Shown piece after piece: positions 36,640-49,863 of a DNA stretch of 64,000 bases. The notes below the pieces were generated by a model. The model saw only the letters and a list, made by a program, of their open reading frames with translations, was not told the origin of the DNA and made no database searches. Source of the DNA: Lanius collurio (Eukaryota; Chordata; Aves; Passeriformes; Laniidae); contig JACBWW010000015.1 in assembly GCA_020086605.1 (NCBI GenBank), positions 22,619,225 to 22,683,224 on the forward strand, given 5' to 3'. The position numbers and the translations under genes were made by a program. How positions within the stretch are numbered: position 1 is the stretch's first letter; every line of letters starts with the position of its first letter.

Positions 36640-39600
36640 AGACTGCCATGACAGTGTTGCTCTTTCTAAATACTCCTAATAATGGAGCAAATCTCATTGC
36701 AGATAAGGGATATCTCTCCATGTACCCAAGCACCACCTCTGTGGTTATGCAGCACTATGAAGCTGCTCTTTCTTCTTATTTTGAAACCATCGCACCATAT
36801 CTGACAGAAACTGAATTCAAATATATTCTGGCAAAAAAATATTAATTAGAGGAATATAGGAAAGATAAATACACATAAAACTCACATTTTGCCTCACACC
36901 TGCCACCCTCAGATAAATAATGATATTGATGCTTATACATTTACTATCTGCCACCACATTAGCTGAGAAGCACAGACTAACATATGCAAGCAGCCAAACA
37001 AGCATTGACACAGATAGACTAAAATATTTTTCAACAGAAAATAATGAGAGCACTTTATGCACTCAATATACTACAGTTCCATTTAATCTCAAGAGTTCTA
37101 TTAAGCATTGCTCTAACTGTACATCACTTACAGTTCTTGATCTGTGACGGGAGACAATAGATGTCAAGTCATTGTGCTAGTAGCCATTCATTCAATTTAT
37201 ATTTTCAAAATAAAAATCACACACATATCAAAAATCCTTGTGAGCACACTAAAAACTGCATCACAAAGCCATCTGTTTTAGGCCATATAGAGCTCAGTAA
37301 CAAAACAAATGTTGCATTTCATTTTCAGATCCAGGCTTATTGATTATTTTATCTCTTCTGCTGCAAAGTATGCCAGAAGGCCCTGCTCTGGAGGCAAGTT
37401 GCAATGAAAAGAGACAAGAATTTTATTAGTGCTAGAAGACACATAGCTTTGCTTTGGGAAAAATTACACAGCTCTCCAATGAAAAAAATAATACAAATGA
37501 ATGAGGCCTGACAAAAAGCAGAAAAAAGCCTGCAGCTGCCATAAAATTGATAAAAGCTGAAAGGGATCTCACAGATAAGCATAATAATGATAATAATGCC
37601 TAAGCCAATGACATTTCATTATTTTCTCTCAGTAGCTGTCTAGGAGAGCAGGTGAGCCCTTGATGCGTTCTCTACCACATCAATCACCACTTTGTGGACC
37701 AAATAAGAGATGAATCACCCACATGATCTGCAGAACAGTCTAATGCAGCTCTTTTTGAGAGAACAGCTCCTTTTGAGAGAACCTTTTGACAAAGCAACAC
37801 CTCCAGTAACATCATTACCACCAGTTTTATTACCTGCTAACAGCACCTAGGGAATTCATTGCCTTTATCCATTTACAGTTTTTACCAGTTGGGAATGGCA
37901 CAAGGTAATGTTGAATACTCCCCGAGTTGGTGCTGTTTGTGACACTGTGATCTTCACGAAGACATGGCAGAGTCAGTCCCTCCTTCTCATAATTACCGAT
38001 AAAAGAAAATAATTTTTTGTGTTTTGACCCATTCTTTTTCCACTGACGGCACTATGTCTTCCACAGACATTGCTGGCTATTGCAAATGGACTAATGACTG
38101 TTCAGGCATGCAAGCACTCCCTCTCCAACACCATTTGAGAAAGGGTAAAAACCAGTGTTGTCTCAGGTGAGAAAGAAAAGGTATTTAAGTGAGTGGGTAT
38201 AGGCCCTTCATCCCCAAGTAAGAGTAAAGACAAGTTGCTGCTCCTGTCAGTTGTGTAAAGGGGATACTTGGACAGCTCTAGTTTTAAGTAACAAACACAG
38301 CTGTACAAGCCCAAATTTGTCCATAAACTTGTATTTTCAAAATCTAGTTCAGCTCTCTTTTGGACCAATTTGGTCAATGCTGACTCAGAACACTGGCTCT
38401 GTTTTTTGCCTACTCTCTGCAGAGTGAAAATTATTCCCTTTCTCAGGAAACAATTTATTCTCCCCCCCAGATTCTTAGACATCTTGGTGATTTAATTACT
38501 TATCTCTAATAATAGTGTATTACCATCAATCCTTCTCCCTCTCTCCCAGGGTTTCATACACCTTGATGATAACCTCTTCATTCTAGACACATTTAATCTT
38601 CACAGATCAAATCTAGCTAATCTTTCATCTTTTGCAGACTGAAAATCAGAGGTCTCTGTTGCAACCTAATCTCAGCAATGTCCTTCTCATTATAAGGTCA
38701 TTGGAAGGGCACAAATTACTCCAAATGCAATTTTATTCTTTCTTCAATCTGTGCCAAAATAATTTAAAATTAAAAGTAAGTATATTCTGTCTGTTTAAGA
38801 CTCCGTATCAAGACTTGTCTCTTTTTGCTCCTTCTATATAGTATTCAGAGCAAACTGGATTATCTGCAAATAATAGTCTTGAATTAAAGTCTACATTTCT
38901 CATCCTTTTCCTACTGTAGGGTATGTATTATTACTTTTGAGTCTCAGCTTCCCTTACCTGTAAACTTTAATGTCTCTAATGCATTAAAACAATCTAATAC
39001 TGCTTTGTACACTAGTAGAAAAGACAACTGGATTATTTTAATGGATTACAGAGAAACTGTATTTAAGGCTACAACACAAATTCTGAGTTATCAGCATCAG
39101 TAAAAGCTTGTTTTTGCCAGTGGCACAATCCTTTTATAATATCCTTCTCCAGAGTCAATTACATGTGAGGCAAACACAATCATTTTTAAAAATGAGTTAT
39201 GCTGCCTAGAAATACAGTCAAAATTTAGTGATATTTGCCTATTAGAAGAAATAACAACTGAACCCCCACATTTTAAAGCACTTGAAGTGTTCCCATTAGT
39301 ATGGCTTGATTTCACTGATAGCAGTCCATTTTGTATTATATTAACAAACATGAAATTTAGCCAATGAATAATATAAATATTATATTAAATAGTCTTATGA
39401 GTATAACAGCAGGGCCCAGTAGAGAGGCAAAAGAGGTTTTACACATACCAGAACAGAGCAGTTAAATTGTGATGAACTTTCTACAGATTCTTTTTATGAT
39501 TCTCTAGATGCTGACAGGAAGCATTTAATTCCATATTAAACTTTACATAACAGTTAAAATATTCAGCTGATGTACAAAGTGTACTTTGACTTGTAAGCGA

Positions 39601-42600
39601 AATGTCCTGGCATTCATCAGCAATTATGTCCTTAGTAAGTTCTGACTATTGCTAAAGCTTTCTAGCTCGTCAGTGCAAAAGATGCAAGTGCCACAAGATG
39701 GAAGAATTGATGTCTACAGGAAGGCTTATGAATTAAAAAAATATCTCTATAAAGAGCGCACTAAAATCTGCCTTTAGGATCTACCACTATGTTTTATGCA
39801 CTGTTTCACAGGAACCTCCCAGTCTGGGATAAGAATGAAAAATTCAGAGGAAATGCTATTCATCTCTCATGAAAATATTTGTAAACAGAGCACAGTTTCT
39901 CTGAATGTATTCATTATCACAGAGAACTGCAGTAAGCACGAACTCTTCAGTAATTTTAGTGGGCTCTGGATTAGATCTTATTTTAATTTCCTCTAAATGC
40001 ATTTTAAGTAGGATTTTGCTTGCTTAGAAAGAAACTTCTACGTGGAGCTCATTTACAGATGACTGAGTATTTGGTGCTTGGTTTATTCGGGCATCACATT
40101 GTTGCTCATATCAACATGAACAATATGACACCACTCTTTTCTATTGGAGGAACACGATTCTAATCCTAATGAAAGGGAGCATGTAAAGGTAATGGGATGT
40201 TTTAATCTCTCTAGAGAGGCCCAGGGATGAACTGGATTAGGGTGCCTCACAAAATTCCTACACCAGGTCAACACTGCTTATCCCCAGCGAAACTCTGTAA
40301 ATTGTAGTTACATCACTATGTTACACTTACAGCATGCAATCTTCATAGTTAATGAAGAGAGATTTGGGGAACACAGGTACAGATACAGAAACAATGGGAA
40401 GACTATTTCAAATCAGGGGTGAAGAGCTCACAGATAGAAAATTGGAGACCCTCTCATTAAGCAATATCCCACATGGAAAAAGTATCATCTACTTATTGAT
40501 CTTTGTCTTCCTCTTTACCACAAACATAACTGGTTTTTACACAGACTATCAATATGCATGAAGTATCCTGGTTAGAGTGGGCAGAGGAATACTAATACTG
40601 TGCTCATTTATGAACTTGGGATGCTTTCAGGTTTCTGGCCAAATCTTTGGGCGTGCCTGCAGTATGGATAGCACAGCCCTATCTCTGGGTAGTCTTTGAA
40701 GGAAGACATTTAGCATTCTACTTCTGAGAACAGCTGCCTGTCATGGCATCCTGCGAACAGGAACACACAAGTGTTCACCTACAGCCACAAAGGATATCCT
40801 ACAAATCTTGCTTTTCATTTACATTAGTTCTGAATCAGAAAACTTCAGTGAGCAAGTGCTTAACAACTCAGTGAAACAATTCACTCTATGCCCTCCTAAC
40901 AAATGTACAGAGACAGGAGTAAGGGCAGCACCAATTTATATAAAGAAAAGCAGTCTTAATTTTCCAATGCAAAGCTGTAAGCCAGTAATATATCCAGTAA
41001 ATAATTTGTAAGATCATGGATTTTACTACATAAATTGTGTTTCTTAAAGGTTCAAGAAACCTGCTTTTAAATTAAAGTTTAAGCAATCTGCTTATTCTTT
41101 GTCTTTCTCCTATACATGGAATCTAGATTTCAGAATTACCAACAAGTGTCGATATTAATTTTATCTTCTTCATGAGTGTGTCACAATTCATTTTGCAGCA
41201 GGATATTTTTTAATCCTTTCATCCTAAAGTCCTTCTCCCCTTACCAAAAATGAATTTGGATATACATATGACAGATAATCAATACTCTGCAAGCGCTGGT
41301 CAATGCAGACTAAACTGCATAATTCTTCTTGAGCCACAATTCCCCAAATCTCAAAGCACCTACAAAGAATATAAATTCTTCATCTTACTGCTTATCTACA
41401 AAGGTTGGCTTATTTGAACTTTTCTGCAGATTTGAAGACAAACTGCACAGAGACTTTTAGCAACCTAGAGCCAACAAATTGCAATGTGCTGCCAGGACAC
41501 GATTACTGAAATGGAATGTAGGAGTAGAGTAGTTTTGTTAGTTTTATTTCCAAAATTACATCACCAAAGAACAATTTGCTTGCATTTATAACTGCAGACT
41601 ATATTTCATATTGGAAACAAGGGACAGCAATAACAAGGAAAAGCATCATTAAATGGATGTGGTTTGGTTTTCCTCAAAAACTAGATATATTTCATAGCTA
41701 GATGGACAAGATACAGCCTAGTACAGTGTTCTGAAGCTGAGTCAGTAGCAGCCAGCACTTCTTGAGCATACAATTTGTCTGGAATAACAGTACACAGATT
41801 TTTACCACAAGATAGGAAGTGATTCGGAACTGTCCAGGATTCAAAAGCATACATATGCAGTATATATGTCACAGGACTAAAACTGGGTACACATACACAA
41901 GGGAACCATGGGGGGGAAAGTGAGAGAATGAATGAAGCCCTCTGGAGATTCTGCTCCTACTGTAAGTAGAAGAAACAAGCATATGCTAGAAGTGGTAAAG
42001 GCAAAAGAAACAATGAGACAGGCAAGTAGCCCCAACAAGTGTGTTTCAAATTCAGGAACTTCTACTACACTTTGTGGACACCTTTTAAAATGCAGCTTTA
42101 CTGAAGAGTGTAAGGAATATCTTGCTGGCCCCGTGCTTTTGATCAGTGATTGCTCTACCCCCCCAGGTAACTGTGTGTGCCAATCCACACTGTCTCTCTG
42201 ACTGTGGCAGTAGGGAAAGCTGCTGTGACAGCTGATACATGCAGTTCATACATTTCCACTTCCCCTTCCCGGGCAATTCCAGTCACTCTCCCAGAAACAT
42301 GGGACAGAAAAGACTTCCCTACCCTTTCCTCATGATGTCTACTATGAACCTGGTGCCCACGTGTTTTTCTAATGCCCCATGAAACTCCAACTTTTGTCTC
42401 TCTGCACTCTCTGTAGAGGCAACAAATACCAATAATTCAATATCACTGCTGACGATAAAAGCAAAGATTTCCTTCTCTTCTACATTGTAAATGGTTTTCC
42501 ATAGTTATGGCATGTGCAGCCCTGCCCTTCACGGTTTTGTTTGTCTCAGACATATCCTCAGCACAGCATTTTCTTCTCCAAACCAAAGAGCCCCAGTCTT

Positions 42601-45039
42601 TTTACCCTCCCTTCAACAGCTTCTTTATGTTAAGACAACTGTTCCCTGGCTCTTCTAGAACTACTAACAGCCTTGCCACATTCTGCCTGTCTTGGTCCTA
42701 GCCCCAGAAACTGTGTCTATCAGCAAAACAGAAAATATTACACTCTGAGACTTCTGCCAGAAGAGGTTTTTTTTTATTTTTTTGCAGCAGGGTATTATTT
42801 AAGAACAGAACAGCTCTGAAATATCAGATCTTTCCCTGATACTTTGGAAGCCAGGATGCACAGCTTCATGGAGCAAATTAGAGTAATGCTTTCTGCAGTC
42901 ATGAAATGAAGCATTTAAAAGTGAAATAAGCAGAACCAAGGTTTCAAGAAATAATTGTTATCCCTGGAGTAACTCCAAATCCCCAGGAGCTTTGTGCACT
43001 TCTCAAGCATTCCAAAGCAGGAAAATAGGTGGATCTTAGTAATCCTGGTGAAGCTGAGGGCTACAGAGAGTAACTTGGTGAATCACATTATTAATGTCAG
43101 TGTTGATAAATATATTTAAATATTTTCCCATTTTTGCTGTCTCTTTAGATTGCACATTTTTATATGAGAAAGATAAGCAAAAACACTGTATCTGTAAAAA
43201 ACTAAGATTACAAAAGGCACCTAAAGTTGATCATTATAAAATAACAACTGGGTGTCCTCTGGGACAAGTATATATTACCATGATAATACCTGAAATCTGA
43301 ACACTTCAAGATTAATTTGGTACTTATGGGATAAAAACCAAAACTTGATCTCAGGAGACCTTTTCAAGACCTCAGCACTTCCACAAAAGGTATTTAATTA
43401 GTAAGAAATAAATGTTAATGCTGAAGAGTCTTCAAAGTGAAGAACTTTGGGAACAGATCCAAAAAAGTAACTTAGGTGTTTAGTCTGTCAAAAACAATGA
43501 ATCCATGCAAATCTTTGCCTAAGTGTTATAATTTGGAAGTTTATCAAATGTATTTTATTTCATGTGGAACTTCTGGTAGTATTTAAGTGGCTCCTTACAT
43601 CAATGCAAACATTTCCTTTAGTCAATTTGCCAGTCTGTGAGTTGAAATAAAGAAACAAAAAGAAGGTAATTTGGGATAAATGTTTTTCATGTTGTCAAAA
43701 CTGGATAAAATTTTCCTTAATTAAATCCAATCATTAAATGATGCAGTTTTAATTATAGATAATCTTTCTCACCAATGTTGAAAGTACCCAAATAATATTA
43801 CTCACATATGCATTTCTTAGCAAAAAAGTTTTTCTAACTAGTGTCAGCTCACAACATCATGAAAGATTTTCCTTCCCCCTCCTTTTCAGCTCTCAAAAGG
43901 AATTGATACACATTACACTTTCAAATTCAATATGGTGACCTCTGAAAGCAACCACTGACACAACATAGAGGAGCTCATGCTGTTGTTTTTGTTCAAATAT
44001 ATCCTCCACACAGATTCTTGGGCTTTGCTTAATGCAATGTCCATGACCTCTCTCTTTGTTAGTCAATAGTGATCTCGAGTAAATTAATGGCAAACACTTT
44101 CCATAAGTAAACAAAAGAACCTCCTAAATGCTTCAGTACAAGGTACTACTGTATACTTACCCTGGAAGAAATGGTTTGTTCCTTGCCAAGACGATAAATC
44201 GAGAGTCCAGAAACAAAACAATTCCAAACCAGAGACAAGCAAACTGGCAAACTTCTACAAAATTACAAACAAATCATCAACTCAGGTTTTCTTCATAAGA
44301 CAGACTTGTGCATTTTACCAGCAATAAAAAGTTACTTGTTCTAATATATATCACTATTATTATTTTTGCAGACTTGTACACATTCATCATGCCCCTAAAG
44401 TAAACAGGACTCTTGGTGACACAGCAATTTGGAAATACCAATCTAATACACCTCTTGGTATTTGGAAAGAGACATAAAGGAATAGAAATAAGATTATGTT
44501 AAATTCCTTCACTAATTTAAGTAATAATTTACAGGAAGCTGATCTATTTATTAGACTGGAGCATCACAGAAAAACAAAATTTTGGACCATCAAAAAATCA
44601 GAGGGCCCATATCCAAACTTAAAACCATGAAGTTGCTATATTTTTATACTAGGTTTAAGAGAATCACACTGCTGTCTGTCCTCATCCTTCCCCTCCACCA
44701 CTGGCTCAGCTGGGACTCAATTAAACTTAAATATATGCTTTATCGATACCCACAGGTTTGACACCAGGTACACATTTCAATGTGATAATTTTCCCTTTAC
44801 ATATTTTTCTAATTCAGTTTTAGGTTTCAAAATAAATAACATACCATCTTTCCATGTTGTTTTTGTGCTTTTCAAAATGATTTTGTTTCTTCTAGCAAAA
44901 TAGGTGATAAATAAAAGAAAAGAGAAAATAAAAATGAAAAGGACACTCTGGACTTGATGATAATGCAGTTAGGAAAGAAAAGGCTGAGAACAGTAACTGT
45001 ATCACTATGCTCTCCTTTCTTGAGTCATCACTTTTCACT
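36640..45039. other. Non-coding stretch, no gene seen
   Basis: About 8.4 kb of AT-rich unique sequence. The longest frame is 126 codons on the minus strand (38102-38482), with ATG and A at -3, but without any recognisable motif; a pair of overlapping 89-103 codon frames lies at 41877-42201 on opposite strands and is of chance type. A MIR/L2-like phrase 'GTCTCAGCTTCCCTTACCTG' is near 38941. A TAA/TGA-type short repeat is near 37580. No RNA gene or transposon with clear boundaries was seen. Confidence 0.6.
37747..37782. repeat. 18-bp tandem duplication
   Basis: AGCTCTTTTTGAGAGAAC (37747-37764) is followed directly by AGCTCCTTTTGAGAGAAC (37765-37782), differing at one base. It is a simple recent local duplication. 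Confidence 0.95.
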
Positions 45040-45260
45040 AAATACAGTTGTATGGGAGCACACATCTGTGGTAGGGTGGGGGTTTTAATGCCTTTCAGCG
45101 TGCCATAACCTAAGTGATCGAAGTACGACAGGCAAGTAGGATTTCATCCAGGGGGACAACTCCGTGCTAGCTTTCATTTACCTGGCACAGAGACTTCAGC
45201 AGAGGCGTGGCCTTAACGGCATCCACCAACTTCTGTGCTCATTCACTGGTCCTGCTCCCT
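45040..45260. other. Small CpG cluster, unidentified
   Basis: Six or more CpG dinucleotides (in CAGCGTGCC, GATCGAAG, TACGACAGG, CTCCGTGC, AGGCGTGG, TAACGGCA) fall within about 150 bases in a region where CpG is otherwise very scarce. No coding frame or known repeat explains it. It may be a regulatory element, a hypomethylated spot or a younger unrecognised insertion. Confidence 0.4.
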
Positions 45261-48200
45261 TGGCAGGCTAAAAATGACCATGTAGTCCTACACAGGGTAA
45301 TCATACATTCACTTACTAGCTAGACACATGCTTCAAAATGAAAAAAAACTTCTGCAGGAGAAAAGGACATCTTCACCTCAATTATGCACTGTCCTTCCAA
45401 ATGTAATGAGCTATATGTGCCCAGAACTAGAGAAAAATGGAAGGACATTACCTAAAAAAACCCGTAGAACCTGAAATTTTAACACTGTGTATTGCAAAAG
45501 GGGGAAACCCTTTTCAGAAGTCAGGAGATCCTTTCCTTTCTTCTTGAGGACTTAAAATCTGTGATTTTGACAATTCATGAGAACCGGTACATTCATGAGC
45601 TCTGAATAACCCACCTTTCAGATCTCTACATCCAAACTGAAGCAAAGCCTCAATAATTATGTCTGCAGACTAGATAGTCTAAAGCTATCTAAACCAGCAA
45701 AATAGAATCTGTTCTTCAGATAAACCTTTACTTTTGCAAGGATATATCACAGTCTGGGATTAGTATCCCAACTGTAGCAATAGTGCAGCTCTATTCTCTC
45801 TTTGGTCAGCATTAAATTTTCTGCCTAAGTTTTGTTCAAGTTTTAATACAAACAAATTTAGCCATGAGTCTGTGTAAAAATATTTCATATGTGGCATCAT
45901 CTCTTCATGCAAAAATGGAGATCAGTTCCTTGTCTCATAATAGAAAGAAGAGAAGGAGGTGGAATTGTAAAGAAATAAAGACATTTAGCATTGAATTGTT
46001 TCAAACAAAGCGGGAAACCATGTCTTGCTGGAAGAAATACTTTTGTGAAACACAGATGCCATGCTGTTTACCTAATGACAAAGTAGCTGAACCAGAAAGA
46101 TGGATGGATTTTCACTGGCATTTCCTGCTGACCATGTTAAGTACCATAGCTGTGAGATTTTTTAGACTTTCCTGGAACTATTTTACATAAGACTTGATTG
46201 AACTAATGTGCTTTATGCAAATTTCTATATATAATGAAAACTGGAATCAGCAAAAGAGATTTTCCTTGCACTCACTCAAACCATCACAAACATCGCTGCA
46301 TTGCCTAAAATACAGAAACAGTGCTTGCAAAAAGCCTTCATGGTAGATAATGACCTTTCTGCGCTTTGCCAGAAGTTTTGGGTGGTTTTAGATTTCACCC
46401 TGAATTACGGAGGAAATGAGGGTGAGTTTCCACATTACTCAGAGTTCAATCAATTATAATACTCCGAATTAAAGCCACTATATCTCTACAAAGGCTCATC
46501 ACTACCCTGCAACGTGATGCAGACATGGTAATTTCATTAGTACATTCTGAGGCCTCAGTTACACATCTTGCAATGCAGTCTTCCAAATGAGCTGCTGCCA
46601 GATCTGCCTAAAATTGCCAAGAGAACAGTCAAAGGCAACTTAGCTATTATAAAGCTCAAAAGGGATCGGAATACAAGCTGGGACTACCACACTGCTAAGG
46701 CCTTCACTCAACCAGCAATCTCTCTTCTCCCCATAAGCAACAAAAACCCCAGCGCAGTCTAAACTGAAATAGGCTTCACTTTCTGGCTAACTCAGTGGCT
46801 AAAGTAAAAACGCAGAAAATTATCTCAAAGGAATTTGAGAGAAGAAAGAATTTGATCGCTGTCATTGTTAAGACTGTCGAGACTATTGTTCTCAGAGTGC
46901 TTTAGGCTCACTCAAATCTACCTTCCTGTGTTGGTTTATAAGTTCAAATTCTTTTCTTTTGTAGCTGTTCTAGTCTGTGCAGCCCTTTTCAAAGCACTAG
47001 AGCTGTATTGATGAACTGCACTGATTTACATCGTTTCAGAATTTGACTCAAAAGACTTTAAGTAGCATGCTGAGATCGGATATGTAACATCTATACCAGA
47101 GCATCTAGGATTTGATTGCAATATAATGAAGAGTCATTTAAGTAATTACTTTTGCATAAATTACTCTGTGCTGGTACATTCCAATCTATAATTGCACCAC
47201 ATTACAAGCACCATGGTTACTAATCAAGGGGTGAAAGGAATTCGAGACCTGGAAAGAGCAAGAGAAATTAGGTAGTGCTAATGTATGGACTGACTAAAGA
47301 ACACATTATTCATCCTCTATCTTGACATGTAGTATGCATATAAGCAGGAAGGGAAGAAAAAGGACCCAGAAGTGACACACCTAGATATCTCAGCCCAGGT
47401 AACCTGTACTTCAGTGTGTCACAGAATATATAAACAAACTAACTAGATTAGATTGATAGAATGAATTCCCTTAGCGTGGTTTAAACAAAATGATAAATCA
47501 AGATGCTAACATTGCAATATTTTGTAATTCCATCAAAATCCATTATCCTCAAATGAAATTGTTCCATTCATTAGCAAAATCCATGTATTATAGCTGTAGC
47601 AGCCTCACAGCCTTCCTGCATTTTAAGGAAGGAGTCTTTGGCCATAGCAAAGTCCTTTTGCTGATTTCCAACAGCAGAGGAAACCACTACACACAACTCC
47701 TGGCAAATGCACAAGAGAAGCAGAGCACTGGTAACCTGAGGGAAAGCCTACCCATTCTCCAGACAGAATGGGAGCAGTAGCAGTTGCTGGCTTCTGAGGC
47801 CTATCTGCAAGTTATGATCCCGTAGCATGTTTTTCAGTCAAAGCAATTTTGACTGGTACTCAATTTTTGTTAGAAATATTTGGCACAGCTGCTCTCTTAT
47901 AAAACCAAATGTCTTGTGACAGTAAACATAGCATGATGGAGGGGGTCTGGCAGAGATGCCAAATGATCTTTGGCCCTTATAGGTATGTGACATTTCCAGA
48001 AAAAAAAAAAAAAAACAAACATTTCATTAGATAAGCCACTAGGGAACAATTCTTCAATTGATGGATACAGCCATGTTCTCCTGGCAAAGATAAGCTTCTG
48101 AGAATGCCAATCATAGATTAGGATATGTTCTGCAAAGTAAGTAGAAACAAAATAATAGGAAGGGAGAACCCTTAAAGGGGAGTTATATTTGGACTGAATG

Positions 48201-48960
48201 ATTCTTTAGGTGTTATCACATTCAGAACTGCCCACAGCACTTACCCTGGTAAAGCATTGGCACTACCCACCAAGCTCGACTGTTCCATCATCCATATGTC
48301 ACCATTATCACAAATAATTATTATATACTCTCAAAATGTATTAAAAGCAGAGTGAAATTTCATGTAAATACAGGCAAATTAAGAAAAAGACGGGACCAAC
48401 GTGATACGCTGACATTTTCAAAATACCGCAACTCGAGATGATTTCCTTTGACAAATTCCATCTGCAGTCCTGTCTCACATAAAAATAGGCGAAGATGCAA
48501 AGCCAGTAAGTTTACAAACCATGAAAAATAAGGCACAGGAGAACATATCATGTCACTGATAACACCTTCAGCCATCACCAGAAAAAAATCATACATTCAG
48601 GAAACTGTGTCAAAGTCTGAACTGCTTTCCTATCATCTGGAATGAAAACAGATGCAGAGTTTCTGCATAAGACAAGGAGACAGAAATTAAACATAATTAA
48701 TGAATACAACATAGAGTGAGGAATACAGGAAAAAACAGCTTTGCTTTTCCCTCCTCCTTACAGGTTGTGTTGGTGGGCTATGTTGTCAAGCAATCTCAAG
48801 TTAAAGCTAACAAAGTCTTCTGTGTGGGAATAGATTTATATACACATATCACGCTCAGAGCTACATAAACACATATGCCCAAAGACAAGCTAATCCCTTT
48901 AATGAATCCAGCTCACAACAGTCTAATCATTACGAATTTTCTTTATAATAGAAGCTACGT
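45261..48960. other. Non-coding stretch, no gene seen
   Basis: AT-rich unique sequence. Plus-strand frames of 108 codons (45864-46190) and 96 codons (47490-47780) have no recognisable content. A 16-base A run lies at 48000-48015. No repeat family or RNA gene was recognised. Confidence 0.6.
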
Positions 48961-49488
48961 TCAGATGCAGAAACAGTGCAGCCTCGCTTGTAAATTAGTA
49001 CAAACTTTTATCCTTTTTGAACCTGAGAATAAGGCCTGGTAAATTTTCTCTTTAACTTTCAGGCCTCTTTGGGCCCAAATTTTAAATCTTCCTGATGTTA
49101 ATTTCTGCAGCTTAATTATGCTACCATGATTCTTTGTCCCCACTAGACATACAGTGTACAAATCTACTGAGAAAACATCGATTCCTGGCAAGAGCTCTTG
49201 GCAGAGGAATGATACTTCCCCCACCACAGAGCCATTCTGGATATTCAAACTGTGCACAGAAATACAAGAATTTGTCGTGGGATGGGTAGGATTAGCTGAA
49301 GCCCCCTTTGAAACCTTGCTGAAATTCTGAGTTAGGTTTTGAGCTTGTCCTTTTCCTTGAGATGAAAAAAAGCACAGCAGAAAGATGCAGAAGAAACAAG
49401 AGAAAGCTACAGGAATAGAAACGTTAGAGTAATCCCTCCAAACCTCTACCCCTCTAAAACTACTCTGAACAGATGGATAAAGGTGCAT
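48961..49488 (-). other. 175-codon open frame, unknown, coding status uncertain
   Basis: This is the longest open frame in the window not explained by a repeat: 175 codons from the first ATG (complement of 49486-49488) to TGA at 48961-48963. The frame is also open one codon upstream (TTG). A hydrophobic segment at residues about 25-41 (PVAFSCFFCIFLLCFF) could be a late signal peptide or signal anchor. It is followed by NLT and NFS, possible N-glycosylation sequons, and a C-terminal part rich in Lys and Arg. No family was recognised. The ATG context is weak (T at -3, C at +4). It lies about 0.2 kb downstream of a minus-strand solo LTR, in the same orientation. A chance frame of this length is uncommon but possible in 64 kb, so it may not be a gene. 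Confidence 0.15.
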
Positions 49489-49566
49489 CAAGCCAAAGCT
49501 GTTACTTTAGGTGAAACCTAAATTAGACATAGAAGCATCTAATGCTCAGTAGTACCAGAGGTTGCA

Positions 49567-49620
49567 AAATAAAAAAAAAAACAAAAAAAAAACAAAACAA
49601 AAAAACAAAAAAACCAAAAC
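49567..49620 (+). repeat. A-rich (AAAAC)n low-complexity tract
   Basis: Runs of A broken by single C residues, next to the solo LTR and between it and the 175-codon frame. On the minus strand it is T/G-rich. Confidence 0.9.
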
Positions 49621-49675
49621 TGACTTTCAAGATATTTGTAATTCTGAACCCTGATGGCTAATATTGGGTACCTCC

Positions 49676-49682
49676 ATCTGTA
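49676..49682. repeat. Left flanking direct repeat of solo LTR
   Basis: ATCTGTA here is repeated exactly at 50164-50170 on the other side of the LTR. Each copy is two bases from the TG/CA ends (GC on the left, TA on the right). It is a candidate target-site duplication, though the two-base offsets are atypical. Confidence 0.45.
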
Positions 49683-49736
49683 GCTGTTGGGGCGGCACTG
49701 ACACACAGACAGTGCTCGGATCAGGTGCAAACATCA

Positions 49737-49742
49737 TTTATT
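49737..49742 (-). promoter_or_regulatory. LTR polyadenylation signal
   Basis: The minus strand reads AATAAA, about 15 bases downstream of the TATA box, as in compact retroviral LTRs. If used, it would end transcripts that start in this LTR before they reach the frame at 49488. Confidence 0.6.
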
Positions 49743-49756
49743 AAACAAAGCAGCCT

Positions 49757-49764
49757 CTTTTATA
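49757..49764 (-). promoter_or_regulatory. LTR TATA box
   Basis: The minus strand reads TATAAAAG, an intact TATA element. Transcription would start some 25-30 bases downstream and run toward lower coordinates. Confidence 0.6.
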
Positions 49765-49775
49765 CACTTTTTGTA

Positions 49776-49783
49776 TGATGTCA
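49776..49783 (-). promoter_or_regulatory. CRE/ATF-like site in LTR U3
   Basis: The minus strand reads TGACATCA just upstream of the TATA box, one base from the palindromic CRE TGACGTCA. Such sites are usual in LTR promoters. Confidence 0.4.
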
Positions 49784-49799
49784 TTTGGGCTACAGATTA

Positions 49800-49863
49800 A
49801 TTGGCTGTTAAGCTACTACAATATACTTACTGGCTACTACTAATTAAAACATATAATGATTGG
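49800..49863 (-). promoter_or_regulatory. Two CCAAT boxes in LTR U3
   Basis: ATTGG on the plus strand (CCAAT on the minus strand) occurs at 49800-49804 and 49859-49863, about 40 and 100 bases upstream of the TATA box, a normal promoter spacing. Confidence 0.5.

Noticed and set aside
36648..36845. 65-codon frame whose end (YFETIAPYLTETEFK) faintly recalls the N-terminal helix of carnitine acyltransferases
   Set aside because: Only a handful of residues agree, the preceding Leu-Pro-rich motif of that family is absent, and no splice donor exists before the stop; chance resemblance among about a hundred frames.
41877..42201. Overlapping 103- and 89-codon frames on opposite strands
   Set aside because: No motif, no recognisable homology, ordinary length for a locally stop-poor patch.
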